Of a DNA stretch of 64,000 nucleotides, positions 32,041 through 41,922 are shown piece by piece. Each line of letters starts with the position of its first letter. Within the stretch, counting starts at the first letter, position 1. Both the position numbers and the translations under genes were made by a program. The notes below the pieces were generated by a model. It did not search any database. It was not told where the DNA came from and worked only from the letters and a program-made list of their open reading frames with translations. This DNA is from Stenotrophomonas sp. 704A1. Its GTDB lineage: Bacteria > Pseudomonadota > Gammaproteobacteria > Xanthomonadales > Xanthomonadaceae. The stretch spans positions 1,699,501-1,763,500 of the forward strand of contig NZ_CP130831.1 of the NCBI RefSeq assembly GCF_030549525.1, given 5' to 3'.

Positions 32041-32764
32041 GCTGCGCCCGATGCCGGTATCTCCGCGCCTACGGCGCTGCGCGCTGGCGCTTGCACTCCA
32101 GGGGAAAGCCCTGCGGGCTATCCCCGCCGCGCGATGCTTGGCGCCCCTCAAAGACCGCCGAACCGGCTGTGCCGGATCGGCCAGACCGCAGCAGTCGCTG
32201 TCGAACCTGCTTCCCGATGACTGGTGCATGAGCTTGTGCATCGAGCATTGAAGGCTGTGCGTCCCCGGCCAAGAAACATGGCCGGTCGCGCTGTCGTGCG
32301 CGTAGCGCATCGAGCCGCCTGCGGCGTCTCGCCCCTGACGGGCTTCCATCGTTCCCTCGCTCCGCTCGGCTGACGCCTCCGGCCCGGATTCCTAGATCCG
32401 GGCCTGCGCGCTTCGCTTGCCGTGCGGTCGGCGTGTGGGATGGCCGTTGCCTTGTCCAGCCGTCTCCCCTGACTTCATCACCTTCACCGCGACTGTAGCC
32501 CGCGCCCGTGTGCCGTCAAGGCGCGCAGGGCCGTGTCCTCGCTGCGCTGCGGGCCGCACCAACCCTGCGCTTGCCTCCTTGACGGCACCCGTTCGCGCGC
32601 TCCTGACCATCGCGGGCGATGAACTCAGGAAAGACGGTGGCAACAGGGCCAACCGGGTTCCTCGTGCCGACCGCACCGAACAGCCGAAAGGCTGGGCTTC
32701 CGAATCTAGGAATCCGGTGTGCGGTGTGAACAGCAAACCTTTTTTCTTTGTCAGGAGAAATGCC
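32041..32764. other. Long leader region upstream of the DUF932 gene
   Basis: About 720 bp without a supported gene. It contains the perfect inverted repeat GGCCCGGAT/ATCCGGGCC (32381-32404) and a long one with 12-bp arms GTGCCGTCAAGG (32510-32521) and CCTTGACGGCAC (32577-32588). Inside the latter, GCGCAGGG and CCCTGCGC extend the stem. The core GCCGTCAAGG is shared with leader repeats A and B. AGGAGAAATGCC gives the ribosome site of the next gene. Confidence 0.65.
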
Positions 32765-33589
32765 ATGCAACTCGCATCCCGCTTCGCTTCCCGTTCCCCG
32801 GTGCTGCGTTCGGAACGTCCCTTGTCCGATGACCAAATCCGGACCGTGGCCCCGTCCATCTTCGCCGAGGCACCGCACGAAAGCCGCTCCGAGCGGTACA
32901 GCTACATCCCCACCGCCACCGTGCTGCAAGAACTGCGCGGGGAAGGCTTCGAGCCTTTCATGGTGACGCAAACCCGCGTGCGCCACGATGACCGCCGCGA
33001 CTACACCAAGCACATGATCCGGCTGCGTCACGCGAGCCAGATCAACGGCCGCGAGGCCAACGAAATCATCCTGCTGAACTCCCATGACGGCACCAGTAGC
33101 TATCAGATGCTGGCCGGGATGTTCCGCTTCGTTTGCAGCAATGGCCTTGTCTGCGGCGACACCGTGGCCGACGTGCGCGTTCCCCACAAGGGCGACGTAG
33201 CCGGGCACGTCATCGAAGGCGCTTACGAAGTCCTGCACGGCTTCGACCGGGCGCAGGAATCACGCGATGCCATGCGCGCCATCACGCTGGACGCCGGGGA
33301 ATCCGAAGTGTTCGCCCGCGCTGCGCTGGCGTTGAAGTACGACGAGGACAAGCCCGCGCCCATCACGGAATCGCAAATCCTGATGCCGCGCCGCCATGAC
33401 GACGACCGCCGCGACCTGTGGAGCGTGTTCAACCGCACGCAGGAGAACTTGACCAAAGGCGGCCTGTCCGCCCGCGCCGCGAATGGCCGCCGCCAGACCA
33501 CCCGGCCCGTGCAGGGCATCGACCAAAGCGTGCGCCTCAATCGCGCCCTGTGGCTGCTGGCTGATGGCCTGCGCCAGTTGAAAGCCTGA
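32765..33589 (+). CDS. DUF932 domain protein (phage/plasmid-like)
   Basis: A 274-residue DUF932 protein, a family common on plasmids, phages and Tn4371-type ICEs with no assigned activity. Typical segments are RYSYIPTATVLQELRGEGFEP and LLNSHDGTSSYQMLAGMFRF. It starts MQLASRFASRSPVLRS after AGGAG. It may form a unit with the ParB-like gene 78 bp downstream. Confidence 0.88.
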   Translation: MQLASRFASRSPVLRSERPLSDDQIRTVAPSIFAEAPHESRSERYSYIPTATVLQELRGEGFEPFMVTQTRVRHDDRRDYTKHMIRLRHASQINGREANEIILLNSHDGTSSYQMLAGMFRFVCSNGLVCGDTVADVRVPHKGDVAGHVIEGAYEVLHGFDRAQESRDAMRAITLDAGESEVFARAALALKYDEDKPAPITESQILMPRRHDDDRRDLWSVFNRTQENLTKGGLSARAANGRRQTTRPVQGIDQSVRLNRALWLLADGLRQLKA

Positions 33590-33667
33590 ATCCCCACGCG
33601 GCAGGGGCAGGCAGCAGCCCTTGCCGCTTCTTTCGCTGCTGCATCCCAACCGCAAGGAGTTATCACC

Positions 33668-35713
33668 ATGAACGCCGTACTCAAGACCGAAGCCATCGCC
33701 ATCGAAGCCGCCGCGCCGCTGGAAGTGGCCGACCCGACCAAGAACCTGATCTTGGTTCCCCTCTCGCAGTTGCTGCCGCGCCGTTCCAAGCGCAACGTGC
33801 GGACGACCCCGCGCCAGTCCATCCCCGAACTGGCCGCGAGCATTGCCCGCATCGGCCTGCTGCAAAACCTGATCGTCATCCTTTCCGCCGATGGCGAGGC
33901 TTACGAGGTGGTGGCAGGCGACCGCCGCCTGACCGCCTTGAAGCTGCTGGCGAAGAAGAAGCGCATCCCCGCCGACTACGAAGTGCCGTGCCTGCTGGTG
34001 CCCGATGCTTCGGCCCGCACTGTCAGCCTTGCCGAGAACGTGCAGCGCGAGAACATGCACCCCGCCGACCAGTTCGCGGCCTTCGCCGCGCTGGTCAAGG
34101 AAGGTCGCCCGGTGGAAGACATTGCCGCCGATTTCGGCGTGTCCCCGCTGGTGGTGCAGCGGCGCTTGAAGCTGGCGAACGTCTCGCCGCGCCTGATGGC
34201 CGACTATCGGGCCGGTGGCGTGACGCTGGAACAGTTGATGGCCTTGACCATCACCGACGACCACGCCGCTCAGGAAGCCGCGTTCTATGGTGCGCCGGAA
34301 TGGCAGCGCAGCCCGTCCAAGCTGCGAGAGCGCCTGACCGAGCGCGAAATCGACGCCGCGCACGCGCTGGTGCGCTTCGTCGGGCTGGACGCCTACCGGC
34401 AGGCAGGCGGCGGCATCCGCCGCGACCTGTTCGCCGAAGGCGATGCCGGAACCTACCTCACCGATACCGCAGTGCTGGAGACGCTGGTGCGCGACAAGCT
34501 TGCAACGCTGGCCGAGGACGTGCGCGCCGAGGGCTGGGCATGGGTGGAGGCCGTGCCGCATCTGGCCTACGAGGAACGGCAGGCGTTCCAGAACGCCCCG
34601 CGCCATCGCCGCGAGCCGACGACCCGCGAGGCCCGCCGCATCGCGTCGCTGGAAACCCGCCTCGAAAAGATCGACGCCGAACTGGAAGATGCCTGCGACG
34701 CCGAGGACGAGGCCAAGGCCGAGAAGCTGGAACAGCGGCGCGATCAGGTGATCGGGGAACTGCAAGACGCGGAGGACGCCTTGCAAGGCTATGCGCCCGA
34801 GGTGCGCGACGTGGCCGGTGCCATCGTCACCATCGACCGCAACGGCGAGGCCGCCATTCATCGCGGCCTGCTGCGCGAGGCCGAGGCCAAGGCGCTGCGC
34901 ACGCTCGACAAGCTGCGGCGCGGTTTCGGCGGCACCGAAGGCGAAGCCGCCAACGACGAGCGCGAGGACGACGACGCGCCCAAGGCCGCGAGCCTGTCCG
35001 ACCGGCTGGCGCAGCGGTTGAGCGCCCACCGCACCGCCGCGCTGCAAATCGAAGTCGCACGGCATCCGCACGTCGCGCTGGCCGCGCTGGTGCATGGCAT
35101 GGTGCAGACCGTCTTGCAGCCCGACGCCTACGGCGATGGCCTGCCGCTGGGCGTGCGCCTTACGGCGCAAGACCGGCTGGAAGGCATGACCCCGGACTGG
35201 CCGGAATCGCCCGCCGCCGTGGCGCTGCGCGAACTGCAACAGGTGGCCGGTGAAGCCTTGCCGGAGGACAGCGCCGAACTGTTCGCCGCGCTGGTGGTGA
35301 AGTCGCAAGACGAACTGGTGCGCCTGCTGGCGGTGTGCGTGGCCGCGACGGTAGACGTGGTGACGCCTCGCGCCACGACGCACCAGCGCGGCGAGGAACT
35401 AGCGCAGGCCGTGGGCCTCGACATGGCCGCATGGTGGAAGCCGACCGCAGAAGGCTACTTCAAGCACGTTTCCAAGGCCGCGATTCTGGATGCCGTGGGC
35501 GAGTACGCGCCCGAGCAGGTCAACCGGCTGGCGAAGCTCAAGAAGGCCGACATTGCCAGCGAAGCGGAACGGCTGGCCGATGGCACGGGCTGGATGCCCG
35601 CCATCTTCAAGGCCGAAGGCCCGGAAGCTGCGCCGCAGGAAACGCAGGAACAGGACGCCCCGGAGGATGCCGAGGCAATGGCGGATGAGCCCGCCGAGGC
35701 ACTGGCCGCGTGA
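33668..35713 (+). CDS. Large ParB/Spo0J-domain protein
   Basis: A 681-residue ParB-like protein. The N-terminal ParB nuclease-like domain is seen as LVPLSQLLPRRSKRNVRTTP, then EVVAGDRRLTALKLLAKK and SLAENVQRENMHPADQFAAF (about residues 35-140). An HTH follows (IAADFGVSPLVVQRRLKLANV, about 155-175). A coiled-coil Glu/Ala/Lys-rich region (about 315-370) and a helical C-terminus complete it. Proteins of this type are standard in Tn4371 ICEs. A true partner ParA is not adjacent; the parA of this ICE lies 11 kb away next to repA. Confidence 0.88.
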   Translation: MNAVLKTEAIAIEAAAPLEVADPTKNLILVPLSQLLPRRSKRNVRTTPRQSIPELAASIARIGLLQNLIVILSADGEAYEVVAGDRRLTALKLLAKKKRIPADYEVPCLLVPDASARTVSLAENVQRENMHPADQFAAFAALVKEGRPVEDIAADFGVSPLVVQRRLKLANVSPRLMADYRAGGVTLEQLMALTITDDHAAQEAAFYGAPEWQRSPSKLRERLTEREIDAAHALVRFVGLDAYRQAGGGIRRDLFAEGDAGTYLTDTAVLETLVRDKLATLAEDVRAEGWAWVEAVPHLAYEERQAFQNAPRHRREPTTREARRIASLETRLEKIDAELEDACDAEDEAKAEKLEQRRDQVIGELQDAEDALQGYAPEVRDVAGAIVTIDRNGEAAIHRGLLREAEAKALRTLDKLRRGFGGTEGEAANDEREDDDAPKAASLSDRLAQRLSAHRTAALQIEVARHPHVALAALVHGMVQTVLQPDAYGDGLPLGVRLTAQDRLEGMTPDWPESPAAVALRELQQVAGEALPEDSAELFAALVVKSQDELVRLLAVCVAATVDVVTPRATTHQRGEELAQAVGLDMAAWWKPTAEGYFKHVSKAAILDAVGEYAPEQVNRLAKLKKADIASEAERLADGTGWMPAIFKAEGPEAAPQETQEQDAPEDAEAMADEPAEALAA

Positions 35714-35724
35714 TTCCGTAACAT

Positions 35725-35753
35725 GGCCCCGGCGCGCCAAGCTGGGGCCTTTC
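35725..35753 (+). terminator. Probable terminator after the ParB-like gene
   Basis: GGCCCC...GGGGCC with a 13-base loop, then TTTCTGC. It precedes the defence cargo, which is transcribed toward it from the opposite strand. Confidence 0.6.
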
Positions 35754-35858
35754 TGCACTTCAAAAAGCGGAGCAGCGATTCTGCTGCACTCGTTTCACAA
35801 AGACCAAAGCAAACGTGTCGAAGCTCGCGACCCAGTGTCGTCAAGAACCTGAATTTCG

Positions 35859-37016
35859 CTAGTTCATTGTTGAGGGCGCATTAGTTACTACACACCCATC
35901 AATCCCGTCGATCTTTAAGACACCTTCTTTGAATTTGGCATGTTCCTGTGTCGCGCGCGTGCAGTCCCACAGGATACTGACGATCCGCGCGTCCTTGTAT
36001 TTCGCGTCGGCGCGATAAAGCGAAGCGTCCTCAGCAATCTCGCCGATAAGAGCCTGGAAGGACTTCTTCACGTCCTTCCGGTATTTGACCTCAATGATCG
36101 TGTGGAGCGACGGCAGGTAGAGATCAATGCGCGGATTCTTCTGTCCGACGGGCTGGAGGTTCACTTCGTCTGCGATGTCATTGAAGATCGGGCCGAGCAG
36201 GAAATAGAGAAGATTCTGGACGTGGTATTCGTTCTCTACCAGCCACTTAACGGGTTCCGCGCCCCTGGTCCGGCCTGCATCCTCCCACGTCCATCGTTTG
36301 AGGCCAACAGGGATATGCTCCAGAAACTCCAAGAGGTCATCGAGACTCCAGCCTTTTGGCGGCACGGCAGCCACGTCCTGATTGACTTGGTCGAAGACGT
36401 AAACCATCAAACTTAAGAGCGCCGTTGAGGCGCTGTCTTGCGCCTGAGACCGGAACTCGCCCATGAAACGGCCGATCAGGGCCATGCGGCTCTGCTGATC
36501 GTCGATCCGCCGTATCATCCGGTAATGAAGAAAGAGCGGCACGCAGGCACTGCCATAGATGGAGGATTCGCCGCTGTGGACATACGCCGCGATATCTTTC
36601 TCGAAGAGATTGAGATGGTCGCCGCCCGCCTGCTGCGCAAGGAAACCGGATATCCAATTCTCGAACTCGCGGGCGATACGCGCATCGTTCATCCGCCCGG
36701 CCAGCCATTTCACGGCCATGACTCCGAATACGTCCGAGACCCATGGGCGCGGAGTGGAGTCGATCTTTGCGGCCTGCCCGAGCAGGCGCGAGACATCCGG
36801 GCTGGAGACGGTTTCGTCCAGAACACCGAGGCCCGCAATTGCGCAGCGTTGGTACAAGGAGAGCGCCGAAAAGTCGAAGGATGGTGGGCTGTCCTTCGAC
36901 AATCCTAGGAAATGCAGAAAGTAGACTTTGAACGGGTCAGCATGCGCGCTCTCAATCACCTTGCGGTGCAGGTACTCACGCAACTGGTACACATTGTCTT
37001 TTTCTACAGGAACCAT
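35859..37016 (-). CDS. Argonaute-associated PD-(D/E)XK nuclease candidate
   Basis: A 385-residue protein with no signal peptide or membrane segments. Residues about 290-330 carry a PD-(D/E)XK nuclease core: D298 in NPRIDLYLP, then E309 and K311 in IIEVKYRK. The N-terminal 280 residues are helical and unfamiliar. Its ATG at 37016 lies 13 bp inside the end of the Argonaute gene. Inactive long-B Argonautes in other bacteria are paired with nuclease effectors that degrade DNA when the Argonaute finds an invader. This gene fits that role by position and motif, but I cannot confirm the family by alignment. Confidence 0.75.
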   Translation of the reverse strand: MVPVEKDNVYQLREYLHRKVIESAHADPFKVYFLHFLGLSKDSPPSFDFSALSLYQRCAIAGLGVLDETVSSPDVSRLLGQAAKIDSTPRPWVSDVFGVMAVKWLAGRMNDARIAREFENWISGFLAQQAGGDHLNLFEKDIAAYVHSGESSIYGSACVPLFLHYRMIRRIDDQQSRMALIGRFMGEFRSQAQDSASTALLSLMVYVFDQVNQDVAAVPPKGWSLDDLLEFLEHIPVGLKRWTWEDAGRTRGAEPVKWLVENEYHVQNLLYFLLGPIFNDIADEVNLQPVGQKNPRIDLYLPSLHTIIEVKYRKDVKKSFQALIGEIAEDASLYRADAKYKDARIVSILWDCTRATQEHAKFKEGVLKIDGIDGCVVTNAPSTMN

Positions 37017-39205
37017 TGGGATTGCCCGATCTTCCCGATCATTACCGAGTCGTTCCAGCCCGGAAGCTGGTTGAGCCATCCGAGATTCCGGGCAATAAGG
37101 TCGGAATAACTGATCGTCACCGGCATGGGATTTGGGAAATAGCTGCGCCAGGAATGCGAGGCGAAGCTGTAGAGCTGCGCGCTCAGATACTTGATGTCCT
37201 TGAAAGTCGAGTCCTTATGAACATCAAGGATCACGCCGCGCGGATGCCCGTCCGTGTCCTGCCGCAACTCTCGCTGGCCGATCAGATAGACCAGCATCTC
37301 ATGCTTGGAGAGTTTGAAGGTCTTTCCGCGCGGGGGAGCGAGCCGCCCCTTCTGCACGCCCGCCGTCGCGGAGTCGAACATATGCAGCCCGTGATCTTCC
37401 GAGATTTTCACGAAGGCGTATTCGATTTGATATTCGCGGTACTTGTCGATCACGGCGCGCACGGCTGCGATCTCGTCTTTGTTGAACTTCTTGACCTGCG
37501 CGTGAAAAATCAGGCGGATCGTGTCGCCTTTCTGCCAGTTCATACGCTTCTGGATTTTCTCGATGGTCTCATCGAGCACCGAGGTCAGCGCATCGCAGTA
37601 GGCGTCCGGCACGACCGCCTTCGATGTGTTAGAGACGATGTAGCTGCCGTCGCCGGAGAAGACTGTGGTGATGCCCATGATCCGCTGGTTATCGGCCCCG
37701 CGCTCCTGCCCGATATTCGCGCTGCCGATGCCGATGACGAGTTCATGGGAAAGCGTCGGCGAGGATTTGAGCAGCCACGGAACGCCGCCCATCTTGGCGT
37801 AGCAGGCCAGCGCCATATTATTGAGCGAGTAGCCGAGCGAGTAATCGGACTGCGATAGAAGCTCGATGGTGAAGTCCTGTACCGGAACCTGATGCAGGAA
37901 GAAGAGGCTCTTGCCGAGATAGTACGGATTCTCCGTGACCTTGAGCTTCTTGAAGGACTGCCGGACCTGAACGAGCGCCAAGTCCCAACGCCCGCCGTCA
38001 TCCGCCTTCTTCCGGATCGCGGTTTCGATGGCGTTCTTATACGCCTCCACGCTGTCGGTTGCCGTCGCGAACACTTCGACGCGGCTCGTTCCGAGCGTGA
38101 ACTTGCCTTCAAGGCCGTTGCTGAAATACTTGCTGTTCGAGATGCCTTTGAGGAGCTTGCGGACAAACTGCTCGACGCGCCCCTTGTCATGCTGGGCGCA
38201 GATCACACAGATCGAGGGATCATTTCTATCGAAGGTCCGCTTCGTATAAGGGCCGCTCTGGGTCAGGCCCTTTTCGGCCCAATCCGCTTCGCCGTTGTCG
38301 TTGAAGACGAACACCGGCTTTGGCATCTGCCCGCAGTCCTTCTGAATTTCGGGCGAATCTTCGATCTCGATGCGCGTGCCGTCGATTAGCGTGATGCTCT
38401 TCGACTGGATGTACTTCTTGAGCGTGTCGATGCGCGCTTTCTTATTCTCACCGCCATTAAAGATGGAGACGGATTGCCGGATACCCTCGACGATGGCGTC
38501 TTTCTTCGTGCCGTGCGTATGCAGGATGTAGGCATCGAAGTTCTCGCGGCTGGCCTCCAGATAAACGTCTTTCGCCTCGGCCTGAACGACCTCGCCGTCA
38601 GGCCGCGTGATGAAGAGCGTGTCGCCCTTTCGGGCCTTCACCGAGCCCAGGAGTTTCCTGTATCCGTCCTCCTGCTGCGTGACCACGTAACGGCCCGTGA
38701 GATCGAACCCGGCATTGAGGAAGAACAGGCCATTCTCCTTGACCACTCGGCGCGTTGTGCAATCAATGACGAGGCACGGCTGGCCCAGAACGGTGCGTGT
38801 GTCGATGGCGTACTTAGCGCAGACCTTGAAGGGGTAAGCATCGCCCAGAATCGGAACCAGAAGATTGTCTTCCGGCCTGGCGCTCACCAGTTCGATAGGG
38901 TTGAAGCCGGAGGGATTGCGGCCTAGACCCGCAAAGTGCCGCGTCAGACCGTCCTTCACTAGCGAAAAGAAGATGCCGAAATTGTCCTTGAGCGCGATGG
39001 CCTGCTGGGTGCCGGACACAGGGAACGTGCCGTCTCCCGAGAAGATGAGGATATTGTCGCCCTGGCGGCGGAACGAGTGGGTCGATCCGTGCGTCGCGCG
39101 AAAGCCGTCCAGCGTCTCCTTGTCATAGGGAACTTGACGGGCTTCAAGCTCCAGTTCGGGAGTTTTGAGGGGGAAAGCGTTTAGGACGATAGGCAAGGTG
39201 CGCAT
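37004..39205 (-). CDS. Long prokaryotic Argonaute, catalytically degenerate
   Basis: A 733-residue pAgo. N-terminal and PAZ-like parts occupy about 1-310. MID is about 320-400 (SICVICAQHDKGRVEQFVRKLL). PIWI is about 405-733, with NNMALACYAKMGGVPWLL, then HELVIGIGSAN, TTVFSGDGSY and the C-terminal MPVTISYSDLIARN near LGWLNQLPGW. At the first catalytic position an Asp is expected in VIGID; here it is Gly (VIGIG, 490-494). At the usual HRDG site the sequence is FHAQ (567-570). Two of four tetrad residues thus seem lost, as in long-B pAgos, which bind a guide but do not cut. It starts six bases after the restriction endonuclease gene. Confidence 0.87.
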   Translation of the reverse strand: MRTLPIVLNAFPLKTPELELEARQVPYDKETLDGFRATHGSTHSFRRQGDNILIFSGDGTFPVSGTQQAIALKDNFGIFFSLVKDGLTRHFAGLGRNPSGFNPIELVSARPEDNLLVPILGDAYPFKVCAKYAIDTRTVLGQPCLVIDCTTRRVVKENGLFFLNAGFDLTGRYVVTQQEDGYRKLLGSVKARKGDTLFITRPDGEVVQAEAKDVYLEASRENFDAYILHTHGTKKDAIVEGIRQSVSIFNGGENKKARIDTLKKYIQSKSITLIDGTRIEIEDSPEIQKDCGQMPKPVFVFNDNGEADWAEKGLTQSGPYTKRTFDRNDPSICVICAQHDKGRVEQFVRKLLKGISNSKYFSNGLEGKFTLGTSRVEVFATATDSVEAYKNAIETAIRKKADDGGRWDLALVQVRQSFKKLKVTENPYYLGKSLFFLHQVPVQDFTIELLSQSDYSLGYSLNNMALACYAKMGGVPWLLKSSPTLSHELVIGIGSANIGQERGADNQRIMGITTVFSGDGSYIVSNTSKAVVPDAYCDALTSVLDETIEKIQKRMNWQKGDTIRLIFHAQVKKFNKDEIAAVRAVIDKYREYQIEYAFVKISEDHGLHMFDSATAGVQKGRLAPPRGKTFKLSKHEMLVYLIGQRELRQDTDGHPRGVILDVHKDSTFKDIKYLSAQLYSFASHSWRSYFPNPMPVTISYSDLIARNLGWLNQLPGWNDSVMIGKIGQSQWFL

Positions 39206-39210
39206 CCCTC

Positions 39211-39948
39211 TTAGGTCCGCGACGCTTCGGCTGCGACGTGTCCGGCGAACTCCGTTACGAAGGTGCGCAGCCCCGTCATTTCGGAAAGCTCCGCATAGTC
39301 GCCGGTCGTAGCGGCGGCGCGCGGTGATGTCAGGATGCACGCCACCGTGTAAAGCTGCTCCTGCATTAGCTTTCGGCAAAGGACGTTGTAGCGCTGCGCG
39401 TAGGACGCATCCCTGAAATCCGGGAAGACCGGGAAGTGCGGCGACGTGTCCCGAACCGGGGTAGCAGATTTCGGGCAATCCTCCAGCAGCATCAGCCAGC
39501 CGATAAAGGGCTTGGTCTGTTCCCCGAATGCGCCTTCGCGGAAAGCCGTCCACAAATCATGCGCCGTACCGATGGCTTCTTCAGTGCGATTGTTGAAGTT
39601 GTTGCCGAAGGACGGCCCGACTTGACTCTTGAACTCGAAGGCCGCGATGAGACGACCTTGATTCATGACGAGTAAGTCCCAGAGCTTTGTCGGCCGGAAA
39701 TATCCGGGCAGTGTGAGGACGCGACGTTCCAAATGGAGTTGTGCATGAGCAAGGCCGTTGGCGCGCACGATGTCCTTTATCAGCGCGACGAATCCATCCA
39801 TGTTCTTGCCACCGGTGACACTGGCGCGCTCGCCCTGATCGACGACCCCAGCTTCGACTTGCTTCTGTCGCGCCTTCTCTCGATTTCCCCAGAACGCCAT
39901 AACAGCATCCCGTGCTTTCGTTTCATAGTCCGCTAGATCAAGCGCCAT
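39211..39948 (-). CDS. PaeR7I/XhoI-type restriction endonuclease
   Basis: A 245-residue type II restriction enzyme, about the length of PaeR7I. Expected recognition is CTCGAG by family. The nuclease core appears as [20 protein letters not shown] (D and E-x-K of PD-(D/E)XK, about residues 88-107), then [20 protein letters not shown], a PaeR7I hallmark. ATG at 39948 lies 3 bp after the methyltransferase stop. The Argonaute gene follows six bases later. Confidence 0.88.
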   Translation of the reverse strand: MALDLADYETKARDAVMAFWGNREKARQKQVEAGVVDQGERASVTGGKNMDGFVALIKDIVRANGLAHAQLHLERRVLTLPGYFRPTKLWDLLVMNQGRLIAAFEFKSQVGPSFGNNFNNRTEEAIGTAHDLWTAFREGAFGEQTKPFIGWLMLLEDCPKSATPVRDTSPHFPVFPDFRDASYAQRYNVLCRKLMQEQLYTVACILTSPRAAATTGDYAELSEMTGLRTFVTEFAGHVAAEASRT

Positions 39949-39951
39949 AAC

Positions 39952-41700
39952 TTAGTCCCCGTTTCCGCCGAGCGCCGCCTTTTCCTGGCGGCTCAATCCG
40001 TACAGTTGAAATGTTGCCGCATTGCAGGCCGCGAGGTCGCGCACGTCGGCTGCGTTGATAAGCGCAGTCTTGAGGGCCTGCGGCACATCGCTCCAGCGCG
40101 GCAGACGCAGGCGGCGCAGATACTGCGCTTGAAAGCGCAGGAAGCCGCCATGCATCTTGGTTGAATATGTTGCGATAAACAGCCGGGTCACGGACGAAAG
40201 GAGGACGGCTTGCAACGCCTTCAAGTCCCACTGGCTCGCCGTGATGTAGTAGAGATTGTGATGAGGGTAGAGCTTGCCTTCCTCAAAAACGATGTGGGCC
40301 TGCCCCTTGATGTCGGGGATCAGGAGCTTCGGCGTTTCGGCAATGGACGGTGTGATTCGGTCGATGGTGCGATACCAGTTGGCAGGCACTTTCTGCGCGC
40401 AATGCCGCCCGGCGATCTGCTCCTTCCGCAACTCCAGATAGCGTTTGAGCAGCGGATAGCGCGCGAGATCGACAAGCTTGCCATCATCGGCGAACGGGTT
40501 AATGACGCCCAGGCCGCGCCACTTCACGGTGCCGTCCGCAATGTCCTTCGTCATCGCGAGTGGCAGCTTGCGGTCCTCTTCGACAGTGAGTTCGTCCATC
40601 AGCCCGATGAAGGCTTTATCCGCTCCGGTCGCAACGCCGATTCCGACTTTGCAGCCCGTATCCTCGAGAAGAGGAAAGGTTGCCTCAAGACGCCGGATGA
40701 TGGCCATCTGATCGGATGAATCGAGAATCCACGGCTCCGCGCCGCTCGCCACACCGTCAATCAACTGCACGGCACTACCCTTTTCAGGGCGGTGCGATGA
40801 AGTCAGATCCAACGCAAGCGCGTGTAACGCCTTGGCCTCCACGGGCGGACGATGGGCGATCCGCGTGCTTGTGCCGCGCTCACGCGCAATGACGGTGATG
40901 GCCGGATAGGCGATCACCTCTGAATGAAAGGCCGGCGTATCGACCATATCGACGTAGACTTTCAGATGGAACTGCTCGGAAACGAGGTTCCTAAGCGGCC
41001 CGCCATAGCGGTTCTTCATCCAGCGGTCCGCACAGATGAATCCGAGAACGCCACCATTCGTCAGCGACCGCAGCGACCGTTCGATAAACGGGATGTAGAG
41101 ATCGGCGCGGTCGTAGATCGTTGTGTAGCGCGAGCGGTATTCTGTCAGCAGGACATCGGGAACCCGTTCCTGCCGCACATAAGGGGGGTTGCCGATCACG
41201 ACATCGAAGGGGTCGGGAAGATCAGCCAGCAGGAAATCGTCATTGACCAGCCACGCATCGGCCAGCGCGATGGATTGCGAAGCCGTCAAGCCGCTTCGGG
41301 ACAGCAAGTCGATGACCTGGCCGCGCGTTTGCGTGAAGGTCTCCCGATGAAGCTCGACCGCACGAATAGCGCCTGCCAGAGCCTTCACGGGGATACGCGG
41401 ATCATTCGAGGTGTTCCACGCTGCAAGAAGCCGCTCGATAGCCGGCAGCAGGAAGTCCCCGCCGCCAAACGACGGTTCAAGGAGCTTGAGTTTGTGTAGC
41501 GGACGGTCGGCCCTATACCCGCAGAGATCGAGGAGGAACTCGACGATTTCGCGGCGTGTAAATACGGCACCGCGCGCTTTGATGCCGGCGTCGGTTGCAA
41601 GTACTTCGACAGCCTGCGCGACCGGGCAAAGTCCCGGCAAGGACGACTGCCGGGCGGCAAGTCCCCTGGCACTCTGCTGGGCAACTAGCACGGAACTCAT
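39952..41700 (-). CDS. PaeR7I-type N6-adenine DNA methyltransferase
   Basis: A 582-residue gamma-type adenine methyltransferase. The SAM-binding motif [14 protein letters not shown] (about residues 73-86) and the catalytic NPPY (171-174, in [13 protein letters not shown]) are clear. The C-terminal target-recognition half is typical of Eco57I/PaeR7I-like enzymes. It protects the host from the adjacent endonuclease. ATG at 41700 overlaps the small ribbon-helix-helix gene by 4 bp, coupling its translation to that gene. Confidence 0.92.
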   Translation of the reverse strand: MSSVLVAQQSARGLAARQSSLPGLCPVAQAVEVLATDAGIKARGAVFTRREIVEFLLDLCGYRADRPLHKLKLLEPSFGGGDFLLPAIERLLAAWNTSNDPRIPVKALAGAIRAVELHRETFTQTRGQVIDLLSRSGLTASQSIALADAWLVNDDFLLADLPDPFDVVIGNPPYVRQERVPDVLLTEYRSRYTTIYDRADLYIPFIERSLRSLTNGGVLGFICADRWMKNRYGGPLRNLVSEQFHLKVYVDMVDTPAFHSEVIAYPAITVIARERGTSTRIAHRPPVEAKALHALALDLTSSHRPEKGSAVQLIDGVASGAEPWILDSSDQMAIIRRLEATFPLLEDTGCKVGIGVATGADKAFIGLMDELTVEEDRKLPLAMTKDIADGTVKWRGLGVINPFADDGKLVDLARYPLLKRYLELRKEQIAGRHCAQKVPANWYRTIDRITPSIAETPKLLIPDIKGQAHIVFEEGKLYPHHNLYYITASQWDLKALQAVLLSSVTRLFIATYSTKMHGGFLRFQAQYLRRLRLPRWSDVPQALKTALINAADVRDLAACNAATFQLYGLSRQEKAALGGNGD

Positions 41701-41897
41701 TGTGGCTTCCCCAGCAGCGGCCACTGTTCCGCGACATACCGTTCCGTAGCATCGCGTACGACCCACGCGACAGAGACTTTCTTGCTCCGGGCGAGGGCTT
41801 CGAGCATTTCGTATAGCTCGGGAGGAAAGGTCACGGACGCCCTCGGAGCCGAATCACGCTTGGGCTTTGAGGTAGCAATGTCTTTTGTTGCTGGCAT
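41697..41897 (-). CDS. Ribbon-helix-helix protein, likely regulator of the defence operon
   Basis: A 66-residue protein with an RHH fold: [19 protein letters not shown] forms the strand and first helix, and [19 protein letters not shown] the second (about residues 20-57). It precedes the methyltransferase with a 4-bp overlap. It probably binds the inverted repeat just upstream of its own start (41923-41949), in the way that C proteins time expression of restriction after methylation. That it does so is inferred. Confidence 0.8.
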   Translation of the reverse strand: MPATKDIATSKPKRDSAPRASVTFPPELYEMLEALARSKKVSVAWVVRDATERYVAEQWPLLGKPQ

Positions 41898-41922
41898 GGC
41901 CTAAACACTGTCGGATAGATGA

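Noticed and set aside
33260..35383. Long minus-strand open frame (707 codons) opposite the ParB-like gene
   Set aside because: Its translation is His/Gln/Gly/Arg-rich without any domain, while the plus strand encodes a clear ParB-domain protein. It is an antisense artefact of GC-rich codon use.
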